A DNA stretch of 64,000 nt, from NCBI GenBank assembly GCA_029255685.2, contig CM055315.2, positions 26,727,501-26,791,500 of the forward strand, given 5' to 3'. Both the position numbers and the translations under genes were made by a program. Position 1 is the first letter of the stretch; each line of letters begins with the position of its first letter. Source of the stretch: Silene conica (Eukaryota > Streptophyta > Magnoliopsida > Caryophyllales > Caryophyllaceae). Positions 1-9,915 of the stretch are shown piece by piece. Below the pieces are notes generated by a model. The model saw only the letters and a program-made list of their open reading frames with translations, was not told the DNA's origin and did not search any database.

Positions 1-2
1 AC

Positions 3-1958
3 ATGGAACAAGTCAATGCCTACCAAAGCTTTAGGCAAAATTTCAACCCTTTTTCCAACACCTACAATCCGGGTACAAAGTTCCAACCAAATTTCTCCTA
101 CAAAAGTACAAATGTCCTTAACCCACCACCAAGACCACCACCAAGTACTACACCACCGGGTTTTCAAAATCAAGGACAAAAGAACCAGTTCCAACAAAAC
201 TTTCAACCTTTCCCTCAACAACAATTTCCAAATCAACAACCATTTCCCCAACAACAATTTCAAAACCAACAAACTTTCTCTCAACACCAATTTCCAAATC
301 AACAATCATTCCAAAATCCACAATCTTTCCAAAATCCTCAGAATCAACAAGGTCAACCCTCACATCCACAACAATTGAGTGAGATAGGAGCACTATTGGC
401 CCAAGTAGCCGAGACACAAAGGAACATGGTCCTTCACATTCAAAAAACCGATCAAGCAAGAGATGCTTCAATCAAAATGCTTGAGACACAAATCGCCCAA
501 CTTGCTACTTCCAACCCTCAAAGAAAACAAGGCCAATTGCCACCTCAAGGAGCACAACCTCATGAACAAGTTAATGTCATCGCTCTAAGGAGTGGTACCA
601 CCTATGATGAACCTCCAATATCCAATGATGCAAGTGAAAAAGTGGGTAAGAAAGACAATGGTGGAAGCAAGGTTGATAGCTTTAAAAAAGGTGAAGAGGA
701 GTCAAAGAAGGATGATGAGCCAATAGTGGTGGAAGATTTAGAGGAAGAGCCTCCAAAAGTGAATGACAAAGCTAAGGAGCCGGAGAAAATCCAAGTGCCA
801 TTTCCACATCGTTTGGCACAAGCTCAAAGAGAGACCCGACTCGGTAAGTTCATGGAAATGATGAAAAATCTCAAGGTAACTATCCCTTATCTAGAACTTA
901 TCACTCAAATACCTTCTTACACTAAATTCATGAAGGAGATTTTAACTAAGAAGAGGACTATTAACAATATTGAGACAGTGGCCTACACTTCCGAGTGTGA
1001 AGCTTATTTGAAAAACTTGTCCCCTCCTAAGTTAAAAGATCCCGGAAGTTTTTCCATACCATGCACCATAGGCAATTTTCCAATTGATAAAGCTCTATGT
1101 GACCTTGGTGCGAGTGTAAGTGTCATGCCTTACTCGATTTACGAAAAACTGAATTTAGGAGCTCTTAAATGTACTAGTGTCACCCTACAAATGACGGACC
1201 GTTCTATCAAACGCCCCTTGGGTGTGTTGGAGGATGTTCCCGTAAAGGTAGGAAAGTTTTTCATTCCAGTTGACTTTATCATGCTTGACATTGCCGAAGA
1301 TGCGCAAATTCCCATAATCTTGGGTAGACCATTCTTACATACCGCGGGTGCATTGATAGATGTTAAGAACGGTAAGTTGATTTTAGCCGTAGGGGATGAG
1401 AAGGTGACATATAGTTTGAGTCATGTTGTTAAGAGTCCAATGTTGGAGGAATCATGTTATGCTTTGAATAAAGTTAACCCCTTGTCTCAATCTTTGAGCA
1501 AGGACATGGAAAATTCTTTGAGCTCTTGCGTAGGAAATGGTGAAACGATAAGCAATGAGAAGAAGGTTTTGATGGAAGAGAAAGCTCTTTCAAGGTCCCA
1601 ACCATTCAAGGAGATGGTGAAGAGTCGACGTAAGAAGGAGCTTATCAAGGATGGTCTCAATGTTGGTGACAAAGTGCTTATGTTCAACCCTCGGAAGAAG
1701 GTTTCTCCAGGCCCTTATATCATCATCGATAACGACAAGATTGGGTCCTTTGAAGTGTTGGCCCCGGATGGGGAGAAGATCAAAGCTAGTGGCCACTACT
1801 TGAGGCCTTATCATGAAAAAGCAATGGTTGGGATGGTAGAGGAAGTTTTCTTGAAACTTCCGGACTCTAAAAACTGCATTTTTGTGACATTTTGTCTAGC
1901 AAGACTTAAAATTGCGCTTCTCGGGAGGCAACCCGTGTTTTTGGTTGTTATTTTTTAA
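3..1958 (+). CDS. Athila-type gag/protease polyprotein fused to an integrase tail
   Basis: This is an open frame of 651 residues; the true start may lie upstream of the window, since the ATG at 3 is simply the first one seen. Residues about 10-115 are Gln/Pro/Phe-rich low complexity. Residues about 120-165 look like a coiled coil. Residues about 200-260 are acidic and lysine-rich. The aspartic protease follows: the active site is DLGAS at about residue 367, the second conserved motif is ILGRPF near 439, and the substrate-binding region lies between. From about residue 545 the sequence (DGLNVGDKVLMFNPR, then SGHYLRPYHE) resembles the C-terminal tail of a gypsy integrase. RT, RNase H and the integrase core have therefore been removed in frame. 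The frame has no stops, so the deletion may predate amplification of a non-autonomous lineage. The last ~45 residues look like chance extension into the spacer. Confidence 0.8.
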   Translation: MEQVNAYQSFRQNFNPFSNTYNPGTKFQPNFSYKSTNVLNPPPRPPPSTTPPGFQNQGQKNQFQQNFQPFPQQQFPNQQPFPQQQFQNQQTFSQHQFPNQQSFQNPQSFQNPQNQQGQPSHPQQLSEIGALLAQVAETQRNMVLHIQKTDQARDASIKMLETQIAQLATSNPQRKQGQLPPQGAQPHEQVNVIALRSGTTYDEPPISNDASEKVGKKDNGGSKVDSFKKGEEESKKDDEPIVVEDLEEEPPKVNDKAKEPEKIQVPFPHRLAQAQRETRLGKFMEMMKNLKVTIPYLELITQIPSYTKFMKEILTKKRTINNIETVAYTSECEAYLKNLSPPKLKDPGSFSIPCTIGNFPIDKALCDLGASVSVMPYSIYEKLNLGALKCTSVTLQMTDRSIKRPLGVLEDVPVKVGKFFIPVDFIMLDIAEDAQIPIILGRPFLHTAGALIDVKNGKLILAVGDEKVTYSLSHVVKSPMLEESCYALNKVNPLSQSLSKDMENSLSSCVGNGETISNEKKVLMEEKALSRSQPFKEMVKSRRKKELIKDGLNVGDKVLMFNPRKKVSPGPYIIIDNDKIGSFEVLAPDGEKIKASGHYLRPYHEKAMVGMVEEVFLKLPDSKNCIFVTFCLARLKIALLGRQPVFLVVIF

Positions 1959-2073
1959 CATAGTATAGTAATAATGTTAGATAGGTTTTACTTGGAAGAC
2001 TAATATGCAGGTTAACGAAAAAGAACCAAAACATCAAGAAAGAAAAGCAAGAAAACTGCAAGGAGCTCGGTTG

Positions 2074-2136
2074 CACTCACCCCGGGGGTCCGGGGTAAGC
2101 CGCCCCGACCGGGGCCGATGCAAAGAGGCTCGGCGG
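2074..2136 (+). repeat. GC-rich CCCCGG/CCGGGG block in Athila spacer
   Basis: This block of about 60 bp contains alternating CCCCGG and CCGGGG runs, including CACCCCGGGGG and GACCGGGG. Similar blocks recur inside the LTR of the same element at 4343-4385 and 4434-4472. The short inverted runs could fold as hairpins, and the G-runs could form quadruplexes. The surrounding DNA is strongly AT-rich, so the blocks stand out. Confidence 0.65.
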
Positions 2137-2445
2137 TTGTAGAATTACTAATCGAATTCTTTTCTTCTATTTTGCTCTTCCTCTTTGACGGGTATATTTT
2201 TCCTTCCATTTATTCTACCTCATTTCCCCTACTCCAAGTTTTCCTTGTCTTCAATCAGCAAGTAAGTATTCATACTTCTACTAATTTCTTTATTTTCTCT
2301 AGAAATCAATCATTCACTCAACCTAATTCCAATTTTTCCCAATTGGTATTTATCTCATGAAGTGAATAATTGTTTTTCTAGTTGAAATTAATTGATTGTA
2401 GAGTTAGTATGCATAATTCACATAATGAACATGATTGTTTGATAC

Positions 2446-2591
2446 TAGCTTGGGGGAGGGTTAATAATCTAGCACGTTTGTTTTTCTTTTTGCCTTTTCT
2501 TGTAATTCTCTTTCCCCATTAAACTTGTTGGTTAGTTAATCGTCTCTATGATTCACATTAGGGATAATGTGAAGTTTAGCTTGGGGGAGGG
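2446..2591 (+). repeat. two internal polypurine-tract-like motifs
   Basis: The 15-mer TAGCTTGGGGGAGGG occurs at 2446-2460 and again at 2577-2591. The same TAGCTTGGGGGA core forms the genuine polypurine tract at 3949-3960, just before the 3' LTR. The copies may be spare plus-strand priming sites or relics of earlier LTR junctions. Confidence 0.7.
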
Positions 2592-3948
2592 ATTGCATTT
2601 GCATTCTATCTTTTTGTTTTTGCATATAGTTTAACTTGAATAAAATGATGATGAATTTGATGATGCCATGCTTTGCTTGAATCTCCTACTATTTTCCTCT
2701 TGCATTTTCCAATTCTAATGCTTTTTGAATTTTTGTGAGTCACCTACGACGGAATTTTGGCTTACATGGTGATGTCTTGACATAGTAGGTAGAGAATGGA
2801 TTTTTGATGTTTTTGGCTTGATCTTGTGGCATCGGCAACCTACAAAATTGAAAGTTTTAGAGCCTCCTAAGACCGTTACATCCTTTTTTGGTCTCATCTA
2901 GGTGTGTGAGTAGGTCTCCTCATGGTTTTGTGTTACACCAAAAGGCATAAATATGGTTTTTATTCCACTTCATAAGCATTGCATTCATCTTATGAGTATT
3001 TGTAAGCTTTTCACATGATTCTATTTGCCCTTTTTTTTGCCCCTTTACACATGTTTTTATTGATTTTCTAAGCTACACTCAAAATTTGCCTACCTTGTCA
3101 AGTTAGTAGCTTATTCATTGGTGTTTGGGTGCTCAATTGGGATATAATTTAAATGTTGGCTTTTATCATTGTGATTTGGCATTGAAAAATTGATGGTCGA
3201 AAAGTCGAGAAAGAAAGAAAAAAATATACCATCCATGAAAAAAAAAAAAGAAGAAGAAAGATGAAAACAAAAGAAAAGAAAAGAAAGAAAAGAAGCATGA
3301 ATTGAAAAGAAAATGAAGAAGAGAAAAAGTTTCCATGACATTCATCATAAACAAATTATTGGCAAATTCTCATATGCTTTGTCTTGATAAGAGAAGTCAT
3401 TTTGCTAGTTTTGACTTCAACATTTGGTAATGAGTTGGGTTTGATTTTGGATTGAGCATCCTTGCATCAATGGTTAGTTGCTAGCTTGAATTAGCTCCAA
3501 TTACAATTACTCACATGTCCCCTTTCTTACCCATCACACATTGCTTTCTTCTTATGGCTTCTTTTGTATGCTTGCATTTTGATTGCATTGGCTAGTGGAT
3601 TGGAATGATTACCATATTAGATTGCCGGCACAACTTCACGAGTCGAGGTTAGGAGAGTGTTTTCACATACAAACCTCCTTTACATTTTTATGTGTGCTTG
3701 AGTGTACCGTGAGAGTCCTTTGTCAAAATGATCGTGCAAAAGCCAAAGAGTCTAGATGAAATTCCATACGCTACGCCGTCGTGTAAATCTCAACCATGTA
3801 TTGCATCTTTCCTATGCCCATGTTGTCTTCGGGATTTCGTCTCACAATTATTTCATTAGCTAAAATTGGGATTTGTAATTGATGGGATTATGGAGATTCA
3901 TTTGCTTGTCTTGGTTTATTTGAGCTTGCTTGAGGACAAGCAAGGGTT

Positions 3949-3963
3949 TAGCTTGGGGGAATT
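3949..3963 (+). other. polypurine tract of the Athila-type element
   Basis: The sequence TAGCTTGGGGGAATT directly precedes the LTR start TGATATG. A G-rich purine run immediately 5' of a 3' LTR is the plus-strand primer site in retrotransposon replication. Confidence 0.8.
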
Positions 3964-5560
3964 TGATATGCTCTAATTTTATATACTTTTCGTCCCCATT
4001 TTTAGCTCATGTTTTATCATCGTTTACATTATTCTTGAATGTTTATTGAGCTAACTCCGTGTTCTAGGTAATTTGTATGTGGTTTAGCGGTTTTTGTAGG
4101 AATTTCGGATTTCTCTTACATTTTGACATTGACCAAGCATCGGAGCTAAACAAAGTCGAGACAAGCATTTTCCGAGTCATAGAGGTGACGGAAAATGAAA
4201 GGAAGTCAACAAAAAAGGTCAACACTTGAAGAACATAATGTGCAAAGCATGACAAAAGCGACTCTTACATCATCCTAAAAGCGTCATCAAAGAACTCAAG
4301 TGTAAACAATTGACGAAATGCAGAGAACGTGGACATATGTTCTCACCCCGGTAGGGGTGGGCTGCCCCGGTATACCGGGGTGGCCTTGATCTCGCTATTT
4401 TTGGTCCAGATTCAAGGAATGCAATCATTATGTTCTTGCCCCGGTCCGGGGTGGCTGCAATCTACCCCGTCTCCTCATCACTATATATACCCCCTTGTTT
4501 TCAATCATTTGGGGCATGCATTTTAGAGAGAAGAGATAGATTAGAAATCATTTTCTTGAGCATCATTAAGCTTGTAAAAATTTACTCTTTGTTTTAGTTT
4601 ATTTTCTTTATATAAATAGTTCTTCATTTACTCAAGCATTTCCCGAAGCTATTCGCATTTTATCTTCCGAGTTCCTATTCCATTAAATTCCGGTATTATC
4701 TTTCTTTACAGTTTTTATTTCGTTATCGTCATCATGATTATCTTAGTTAATAGAATAGATAATCTAGCTTACAAAGTCATGTGTGAGTAGTTCTATAACT
4801 AGGGAGGGGAAGCCATGTAGATTAGTCATTGAAATCACATCAAAGGAGTAGTTTTACATTGTCATTTGTTGATTATATACATGCTTGTTCCAATTATAAT
4901 AATTACGATCATTGACTATAACTATTGATTAATCATCACTCTCATTCTAAGATCAAAAGCCTGAATAAGACATGATTAATTGATAGTCGTAGTTGTGGTT
5001 ATAATTGTTAGTCATAATCATTGATGAATCATTATTCTTATCCTAAGATCGAAAGCCTGGAATTGAAGTTGGTTGATTGGTGATTATGGGTTGCAATTAG
5101 CTTGTTATTCTATTCCTAAGATCGAAAGCCTGGAATTGAATTAGACAAGGCATGTTATTTTATATTGTCCCAATGTACGCGAGAGCTAGTTGGAAGTCAA
5201 TGTATGGTTAGACTCTAGGCCGCGAGGTAATTGTCATAAACCTAATCAACAAGTGACGATGTATTGCTTACGAACTTTGACATGACTAAACTTCTTATAT
5301 ATATGTGTGACCCTATCTCCCTAGTGTTTTTATACCATTGTTTAGATCCTTATTTTTAGCTTTGCTTTATCTAGTTTTTCACACAACTCAAACAAACCCC
5401 AAATTTGTGACCGACCTCGATAGATTTCTTTCCATAGCTAATCACATTTACATCACCGTCTCCCTGTGGTTCGACCCCTTCTTCCCTATCTACATTAATT
5501 TGTATGTTAGTCAATTCTAGGGCTTTTTATCTTTGGTAGGTGTGCGACTTAGCCTGACCA
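3964..5560 (+). repeat. 3' LTR of the Athila-type element
   Basis: The LTR begins TGATATGCTCT after the polypurine tract. It contains two GC-rich CCCCGG blocks (4343-4385 and 4434-4472) and then a TATA box at 4482-4489 (TATATATA), consistent with the promoter/R boundary. A degenerate tandem repeat follows, with AAGATCGAAAGCCTGG-like sequence near 4955, 5045 and 5116. Near the 3' end is CTCCCTGTGGTTCGACCCC, a sequence commonly seen close to the end of Athila-type LTRs. The 3' boundary is approximate. Confidence 0.75.
4482..4489 (+). promoter_or_regulatory. TATA box in Athila LTR
   Basis: TATATATA lies immediately after the GC-rich blocks and roughly 520 bp into the LTR. Its position suits an LTR promoter that would drive the downstream element copy. 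Confidence 0.5.
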
Positions 5561-5579
5561 ACAAGTCAGCTCTACATTT

Positions 5580-7390
5580 GAATATCTTTTTCAATCTTCT
5601 AAATCACACTCGTAAACGTCAAGAGTAACCTTCCGTGGAGTACCCTTCTTACCCATTTAACCAATTTAACAATTAAAATCAATTGTAAAATGTATCCCTG
5701 AAAACCTCAACCTGCCGACATTTACTTGTACTACTCCCACACTCTTCGACGTCGTGGGTAACCCTATCCCCAAGACACTTACCTCCTCTCTCAAAACCTA
5801 TTTACCCCCACCGCTCGAAACAATAGATAATATCCAATGTAAAATCAAACCACACTTTATAACAATCAAAATTGAGTATGCATATATGTTAATTTGGCGA
5901 TTTTTGAGCTCTTTTCACAACATTTGTGCCACTGTTATTATCACATAAAATAGAATTTTGAAATAAAATTTATCTTCCTATCTACTTTCTCAGTTGTTCT
6001 AATCATTCTGCAGTACATACATATCTTTTTTCCACACCATTTAGGTATTCACCATACCCTTCTAACGTAACTACCCAACTTGACTAACATAATCAATCGT
6101 ATCCTTGAACAACCCTAACATCTAGACATTTTCTTGTACAACTCACTTCACACTTTTAAATGCCGGAAGTGACCCTATCCCCCAAGATACTTACCTCCTC
6201 TCTCGAGATCTGTCCATCCTCATCCCTAAACAAATCGACACATTCAATTTAAAATCAACCTGTAGACACCGAAATTTTATATTTCGGTATCTATTTATTA
6301 TTTGGTATCTTTTGTATTCACGGATAATTATCAAAAAATATTGTGATAATATCCTAGAATATTCTCGAAGATGCTATATTATCCTCCAAGCTATTCTAGT
6401 ATAAATATAGATCACATCTTTAGGGTTTTGAGGAGAGCAGATGAATTAAGTCTTAAACGACCCCAACATCCTACTATCAAATTGTAGGTAAATGGAATAA
6501 GTCACAAAAAAGACCTCATTATCTCCCTACGAGATTAAGTCGATAAGACCCTCATAGCACTATCAAAACCCCCAAAATCCCTTAGAAATTGAATCAAGAG
6601 AGTTACGGAAATTGTAGTCCTACAATCTTTCGATAATCAAATAAAATTCTTGTTTTCCGTATTATTTTATTGCCTCTGTAATTTTTATTGCCTCTATAAT
6701 TTTTTGTTTTACACAACCCTTACCCTATAAGACAATGTCACACTGTAAAGAATAAGTTGAAAATATGAAGGAAAAAAAAGAATACGTACTATAATAAACT
6801 ATAATCTGATATTAATTAAAAAAAAAATTTGATCTTTTTACGGCTTATTCTATCCGTCTCAGAAACACCTTTTATTTGTCATTACTTTGTTGTTTATGAA
6901 TATCTTCTATTACCCACTTGCATTTCATCTCATCAACAAAATTATTCCGCTTAACTCACCTACATCATTTTGTTCTTGAATATCTATATTTATATTTATA
7001 CTCCTTAAACCGTAACTTGACAACCCAACTAACCATCTCGATCATCATAATCATAAACTAAACTGTATTCTTGAACATCCCTGACCAGTTTGCTTGCACT
7101 ACTCAAATAACACTCTTAAACGTCGGAGAGTAACCCTACCCCTGAAAACACTTACCTCCTCCCTCAAAATTTATCTACCTCCACCCTTGCAAAATAATAT
7201 GTCACTTTGTAACACAATGTCATAACGATGGGTAAAAAAATGTAGGAATAAATATTTTTTTATTTATGAAATATTTTTCAATATTCATTTAAAATACATG
7301 TGATCCATACAATTATTCCACTTCACCTATCTACATCATCACTGTGGTATTTAAAATTTATATTTATACTAATTAAATTCAAACTTGACA
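5580..7390. repeat. diverged tandem repeat units (about 300-400 bp) split by a solo LTR
   Basis: A recognisable series of phrases recurs in the same order: a TTGAACA...CCC segment, a CTTGTACTACTC-like segment, CGTCG..AGTAACCCTA, then ACTTACCTCCTCTCTC and TCTACC..CACC. Copies lie at about 5600-5850, 5980-6255 and 6840-7215, and a partial copy at about 7300-7390. The copies are heavily diverged. The solo LTR at 6261-6713 sits between the second and third. There is no coding capacity worth calling. It could be an old satellite-like family or relics of another element. Confidence 0.5.
6261..6713. mobile_element. solo LTR with 5-bp TSD (CAACC)
   Basis: A 453-bp block begins TGTAGACACCGAAATTTT and ends TTTTACA, giving a TGTA/TACA terminal inversion. 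It is flanked by CAACC at 6256-6260 and CAACC at 6714-6718. A TATA-like TATAAATA lies at 6400-6407, followed by TTAGGGTTTTGAGG. The TGTAGACACCGAAATTT start is typical of some plant gypsy LTRs (Tat/Ogre-like), but the class is inferred only from that. No internal region is present, so it is most simply a solo LTR left by recombination between the two LTRs of one insertion. Confidence 0.85.
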
Positions 7391-7914
7391 TTGGATTTTC
7401 TATAAAGTATAATATATTTGACATTTATCTTATTTCCTTTTTTACTTAATTAAAGAAATTATCTCATTTCTTTTGCATAATTAAGTATGAAAGTGGATAA
7501 TATAGTATTCACTTGTATAGTAGAGTTACTCTTGTACCAAAAACTAGTAGTGTTGCTCTTAAATTGGTCGAATGTGATTGATCGCAAATGTTCCTTTTAG
7601 GTAAAAATTTGTTTGGACTTAAATATTTAATTAATTTCATTTATTAGTTCCACATATTTTTAATTAAGATGGAGGTATTCATTTTAAGTTTGAAGGGTCA
7701 GGTAATATGTAAAAGATAACAACATAATAGGTAAGAAAAAGTAACAAATTTGTCTTATTACTCTTATATCGCTATGAGACTATTTTTACTCATTTTAATG
7801 TCAAGACGAAGATAAACTAAATTAGTTATTTTTTTCGCTTTCCCATTTTCATTTTTAATAGAAATGCTGAATAATGTTAATAACCATAAATAGTAAGTAT
7901 ATAAATAATAAAGA

Positions 7915-8285
7915 ATAATGTTCTAAGTCTAATAGAAAAATTGTAAATAATCAATTATTCTAATTCATTTCCGATTTTCATTTTTAATAAAAACGTTGAA
8001 TAAAATTAATAACCTTAAATAGTTAGTATAAAAATATTAAAGAATAATAATATTCTAAATTTAATAAGAAAATTGTAAATAATCAACAACTTTTTATTTT
8101 TCTAAATCTAATAGAAAAACAATAGACAATTTATTATTTTGTTATTTTCTAATTCTAATAGAAAAATTATAAATAAATTATTACTTAAACAACTATTATC
8201 TAATTTTCTAATTCTAATAGAAAATTGTAAATAATTAATTATCTCCTAATTCTAGTAGAAAAATTGTAAATAAATTATTATTTAT
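7915..8285. repeat. AT-rich tandem repeat with TCTAATAGAAAA core
   Basis: About six degenerate copies of TTCTAATTCTAATAGAAAAATTGTAAATAA-like sequence occur at irregular spacing. Low complexity and AT richness limit interpretation. There is no gene in 7391-8345. Confidence 0.55.
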
Positions 8286-8339
8286 AAATAAGTGTTTTGT
8301 AAAAGGTGGAGACTATCACGTGCTTAGAAAAAAGCTTCC

Positions 8340-8345
<6 letters not shown>

Positions 8346-8430
<85 letters not shown>
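8346..8430. repeat. (TA)n microsatellite, about 42 units
   Basis: An uninterrupted TA dinucleotide run ends exactly where the MULE-like terminus begins (8431). It may be a hotspot of length change or an assembly-sensitive point. Confidence 0.95.
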
Positions 8431-8432
<2 letters not shown>

Positions 8433-9114
8433 ATTGACCCACTTTTATGGCCCAAGTACTAATATACATGAGTTATCTAAAAAACTCCCCCAAGTTAATT
8501 TAACCGGCTTACGAAAGGTCGTTGACGTTTTAGAACGAATCGTCGACGAAATTCAAAAAAAAAAAGACGAACTTGCCCTTTACCTTCCCAAAACCTCTCA
8601 AATTCAAAACACTAAACCCACCCAAACCCCTCACCCACAACCACCCACCTCTTGCACCACCACCAACACCGCAAGCACCACCACGACCGCACCACCGAAG
8701 AGCGCCACCAACACAACCACACCTCACGCACCACCACCAACGAAAGGTTAGTTTTTTTTTTAATTAGACTTGTTAGTCTTAATTATACTTGTATTATGTT
8801 TTTGTTGTTATTGTTAATGTTAATTAGGTTAGATTTGTTAGTTTTAATGTTAATTGTTAATGTTTTTGTTGTTTTTGTTATTTTTTCAACTTTTGATTCA
8901 TAATTTGTGTTATTGTTTGTTGTTGTTGTTGTTGTTAGTTGTTATTTACATTGTTGTTGTTATTAGTTGCATTGTTGCATTTGAATTAATCGAATAGTAG
9001 AAAATCAGATTGAGGGAGGGGGTTGGACGTGTGTTTTGCACGGCTTGGGTGGGTGATGAGGACGTGAAAAACGCACGTCCCTCATGGTGAGGGACGTGTG
9101 GGTTGGGTGTCTTA
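8431..9114 (+). pseudogene. MULE copy 1 left terminus and 5' exon/intron of the PMD gene
   Basis: The stretch aligns by eye with 52020-52800 of the second copy. It has the GTCGTTGACGTTTT core (about 8517), a second GTCGAC about 23 bp on (about 8541), a TTGCCCTT segment, and a CACC-rich leader. A splice-donor-like AAAGGTTAG follows near 8744, where copy 2 has AAAAGGTAAGTG, and then a T-rich intron with TGTTGTTG repeats and the start of the 32-bp minisatellite. In copy 2 the first exon appears to be 5' UTR, with the ATG in exon 2. The intron is cut at 9114 by the CACTA element. An apparent Thr/Pro-rich ORF here is a by-product of the CACC repeats. Confidence 0.6.
9025..9109. repeat. ACGT-core minisatellite (partial array), MULE copy 1 PMD intron
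   Basis: Two to three units start with GGACGTG and contain a matching CACGTCC about 14 bp later (for example at 9059-9080). They are homologous to the arrays at 48712-48987 and 52532-52776. The CACTA insertion truncates the array. Confidence 0.7.
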
Positions 9115-9139
9115 CACTAGTAGAAAACAACTCATTGAC

Positions 9140-9915
9140 ATCGCTTATTTTGGCTCATTTACATCGCTTTTTGGCGATGTATCTGGGGGCGACATTTAGA
9201 GTATTTTTCCCTTTACATCGTTTCTAAAAGCGATGTTAATAGTATACCATTAGCATCGGTTATAAGTGAAAAGCGATATTAATAGTATACCATTATCATC
9301 GGTTATAAGTGAAAAGCGGTGTTAATAGTATACCATTATCATCGGTTATAAGTGAAAAGCGATGTTAATAGTATACCATTATCATCGGTTATAAGTGAAA
9401 AGCGATGTTAATAGGATACCATTATCATCGGTTATAAGTAAAAAGCGATGTTAATTGTATACCATTAGCATCGTTATAAGTGAAAAGTGATGTTAATAGT
9501 ATACCATTAGCTTCGGTTATAACTGAAAAGCGATGTTAATTGTATACCATTAGCATCGTTATAAGTGAAAAGTGATGTTAATAGTATACCATTAGCTTCG
9601 GTTATAAGTGAAAAGCGATGTTAATTGTATACCATTAGCATCGTTATAAGTGAAAAGTGATGTTAATAGTATACCATTAGCTTCGGTTATAAGTGAAAAG
9701 CGATGTTAATAGTATACCATTATCATCGGTTATAAGTGAAAAGCGATGTTAATAGTATACCATTAGCATCGATTAGAAGTGAAAAGCGATGTTGATAGTG
9801 TCTGAATTACATCGTTTTTAGTTGCAAAACGATGTTAATAATGTGTCGATTACATCGTTTTTAGTTGCAAACCGATGTTAATAATGTGTCGATTACATCG
9901 TTTTTAGTTGCAAAC
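9140..9915. repeat. CACTA subterminal repeat array (transposase-binding type)
   Basis: There are about thirteen units of about 43 bp with the pattern CATCGGTTATAAGTGAAAAG, then CGATGTTAATAGTATACC, between about 9230 and 9800. Three units of about 45 bp with ACATCGTTTTTAGTTGCAAA and CGATGTTAATAATGTGTC follow, to 9915. Each unit carries a CATCG...CGATG inversion. Part of the array (about 9460-9700) repeats as a two-unit block, alternating CATCG/AGTGATG and TTCGG/AGCGATG variants. In CACTA elements such arrays bind the TNPA-like protein and are needed for transposition. Confidence 0.9.

Larger units (their letters stand above)
1959..3948 (+). other. Athila internal spacer (env-like position), no gene
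   Basis: There is no long ORF here. The stretch holds a GC-rich block (2074-2136), two internal copies of a polypurine-like motif (2446-2460 and 2577-2591), and a purine-rich run at about 3195-3330 (A/G tract). In complete Athila elements this position carries an env-like gene. I see no recognisable remnant of one. Confidence 0.6.
1..5560 (+). mobile_element. Ty3/gypsy Athila-type retrotransposon, 3' part, pol-deleted
   Basis: The window opens inside a + strand LTR retrotransposon. In order I see a gag C-terminal/protease reading frame (3-1958), a spacer of about 2 kb without a long ORF (1959-3948), a polypurine tract (3949-3963), and a 3' LTR that starts with TGATATG at 3964. No reverse transcriptase, RNase H or integrase core lies between protease and spacer, so this is a deletion derivative that would depend on other elements. 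The long spacer before the 3' LTR and the gag/protease sequence style fit the Athila group. The 5' LTR is outside the window. The right LTR boundary near 5560 is estimated, because no clean terminal CA with a duplication was found. Confidence 0.85.

Noticed and set aside
3111-3354. Phe/Ser-rich - strand ORFs
   Set aside because: They are antisense of an A/G-rich tract in the Athila spacer.
5338-5520. 60-residue + ORF at the LTR end
   Set aside because: It lies within the Athila LTR; no homology or start context supports it.
8434-8751. 105-residue + ORF rich in Thr/Pro/His
   Set aside because: It spans the MULE terminus and a CACC-rich leader. The homologous region in copy 2 is not open in the same way, and composition is low complexity.
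9140-9915. Evenly spaced repeats that could suggest a CRISPR array
   Set aside because: Units are contiguous tandem repeats with no unique spacers, adjacent to a CACTA terminus in plant DNA.
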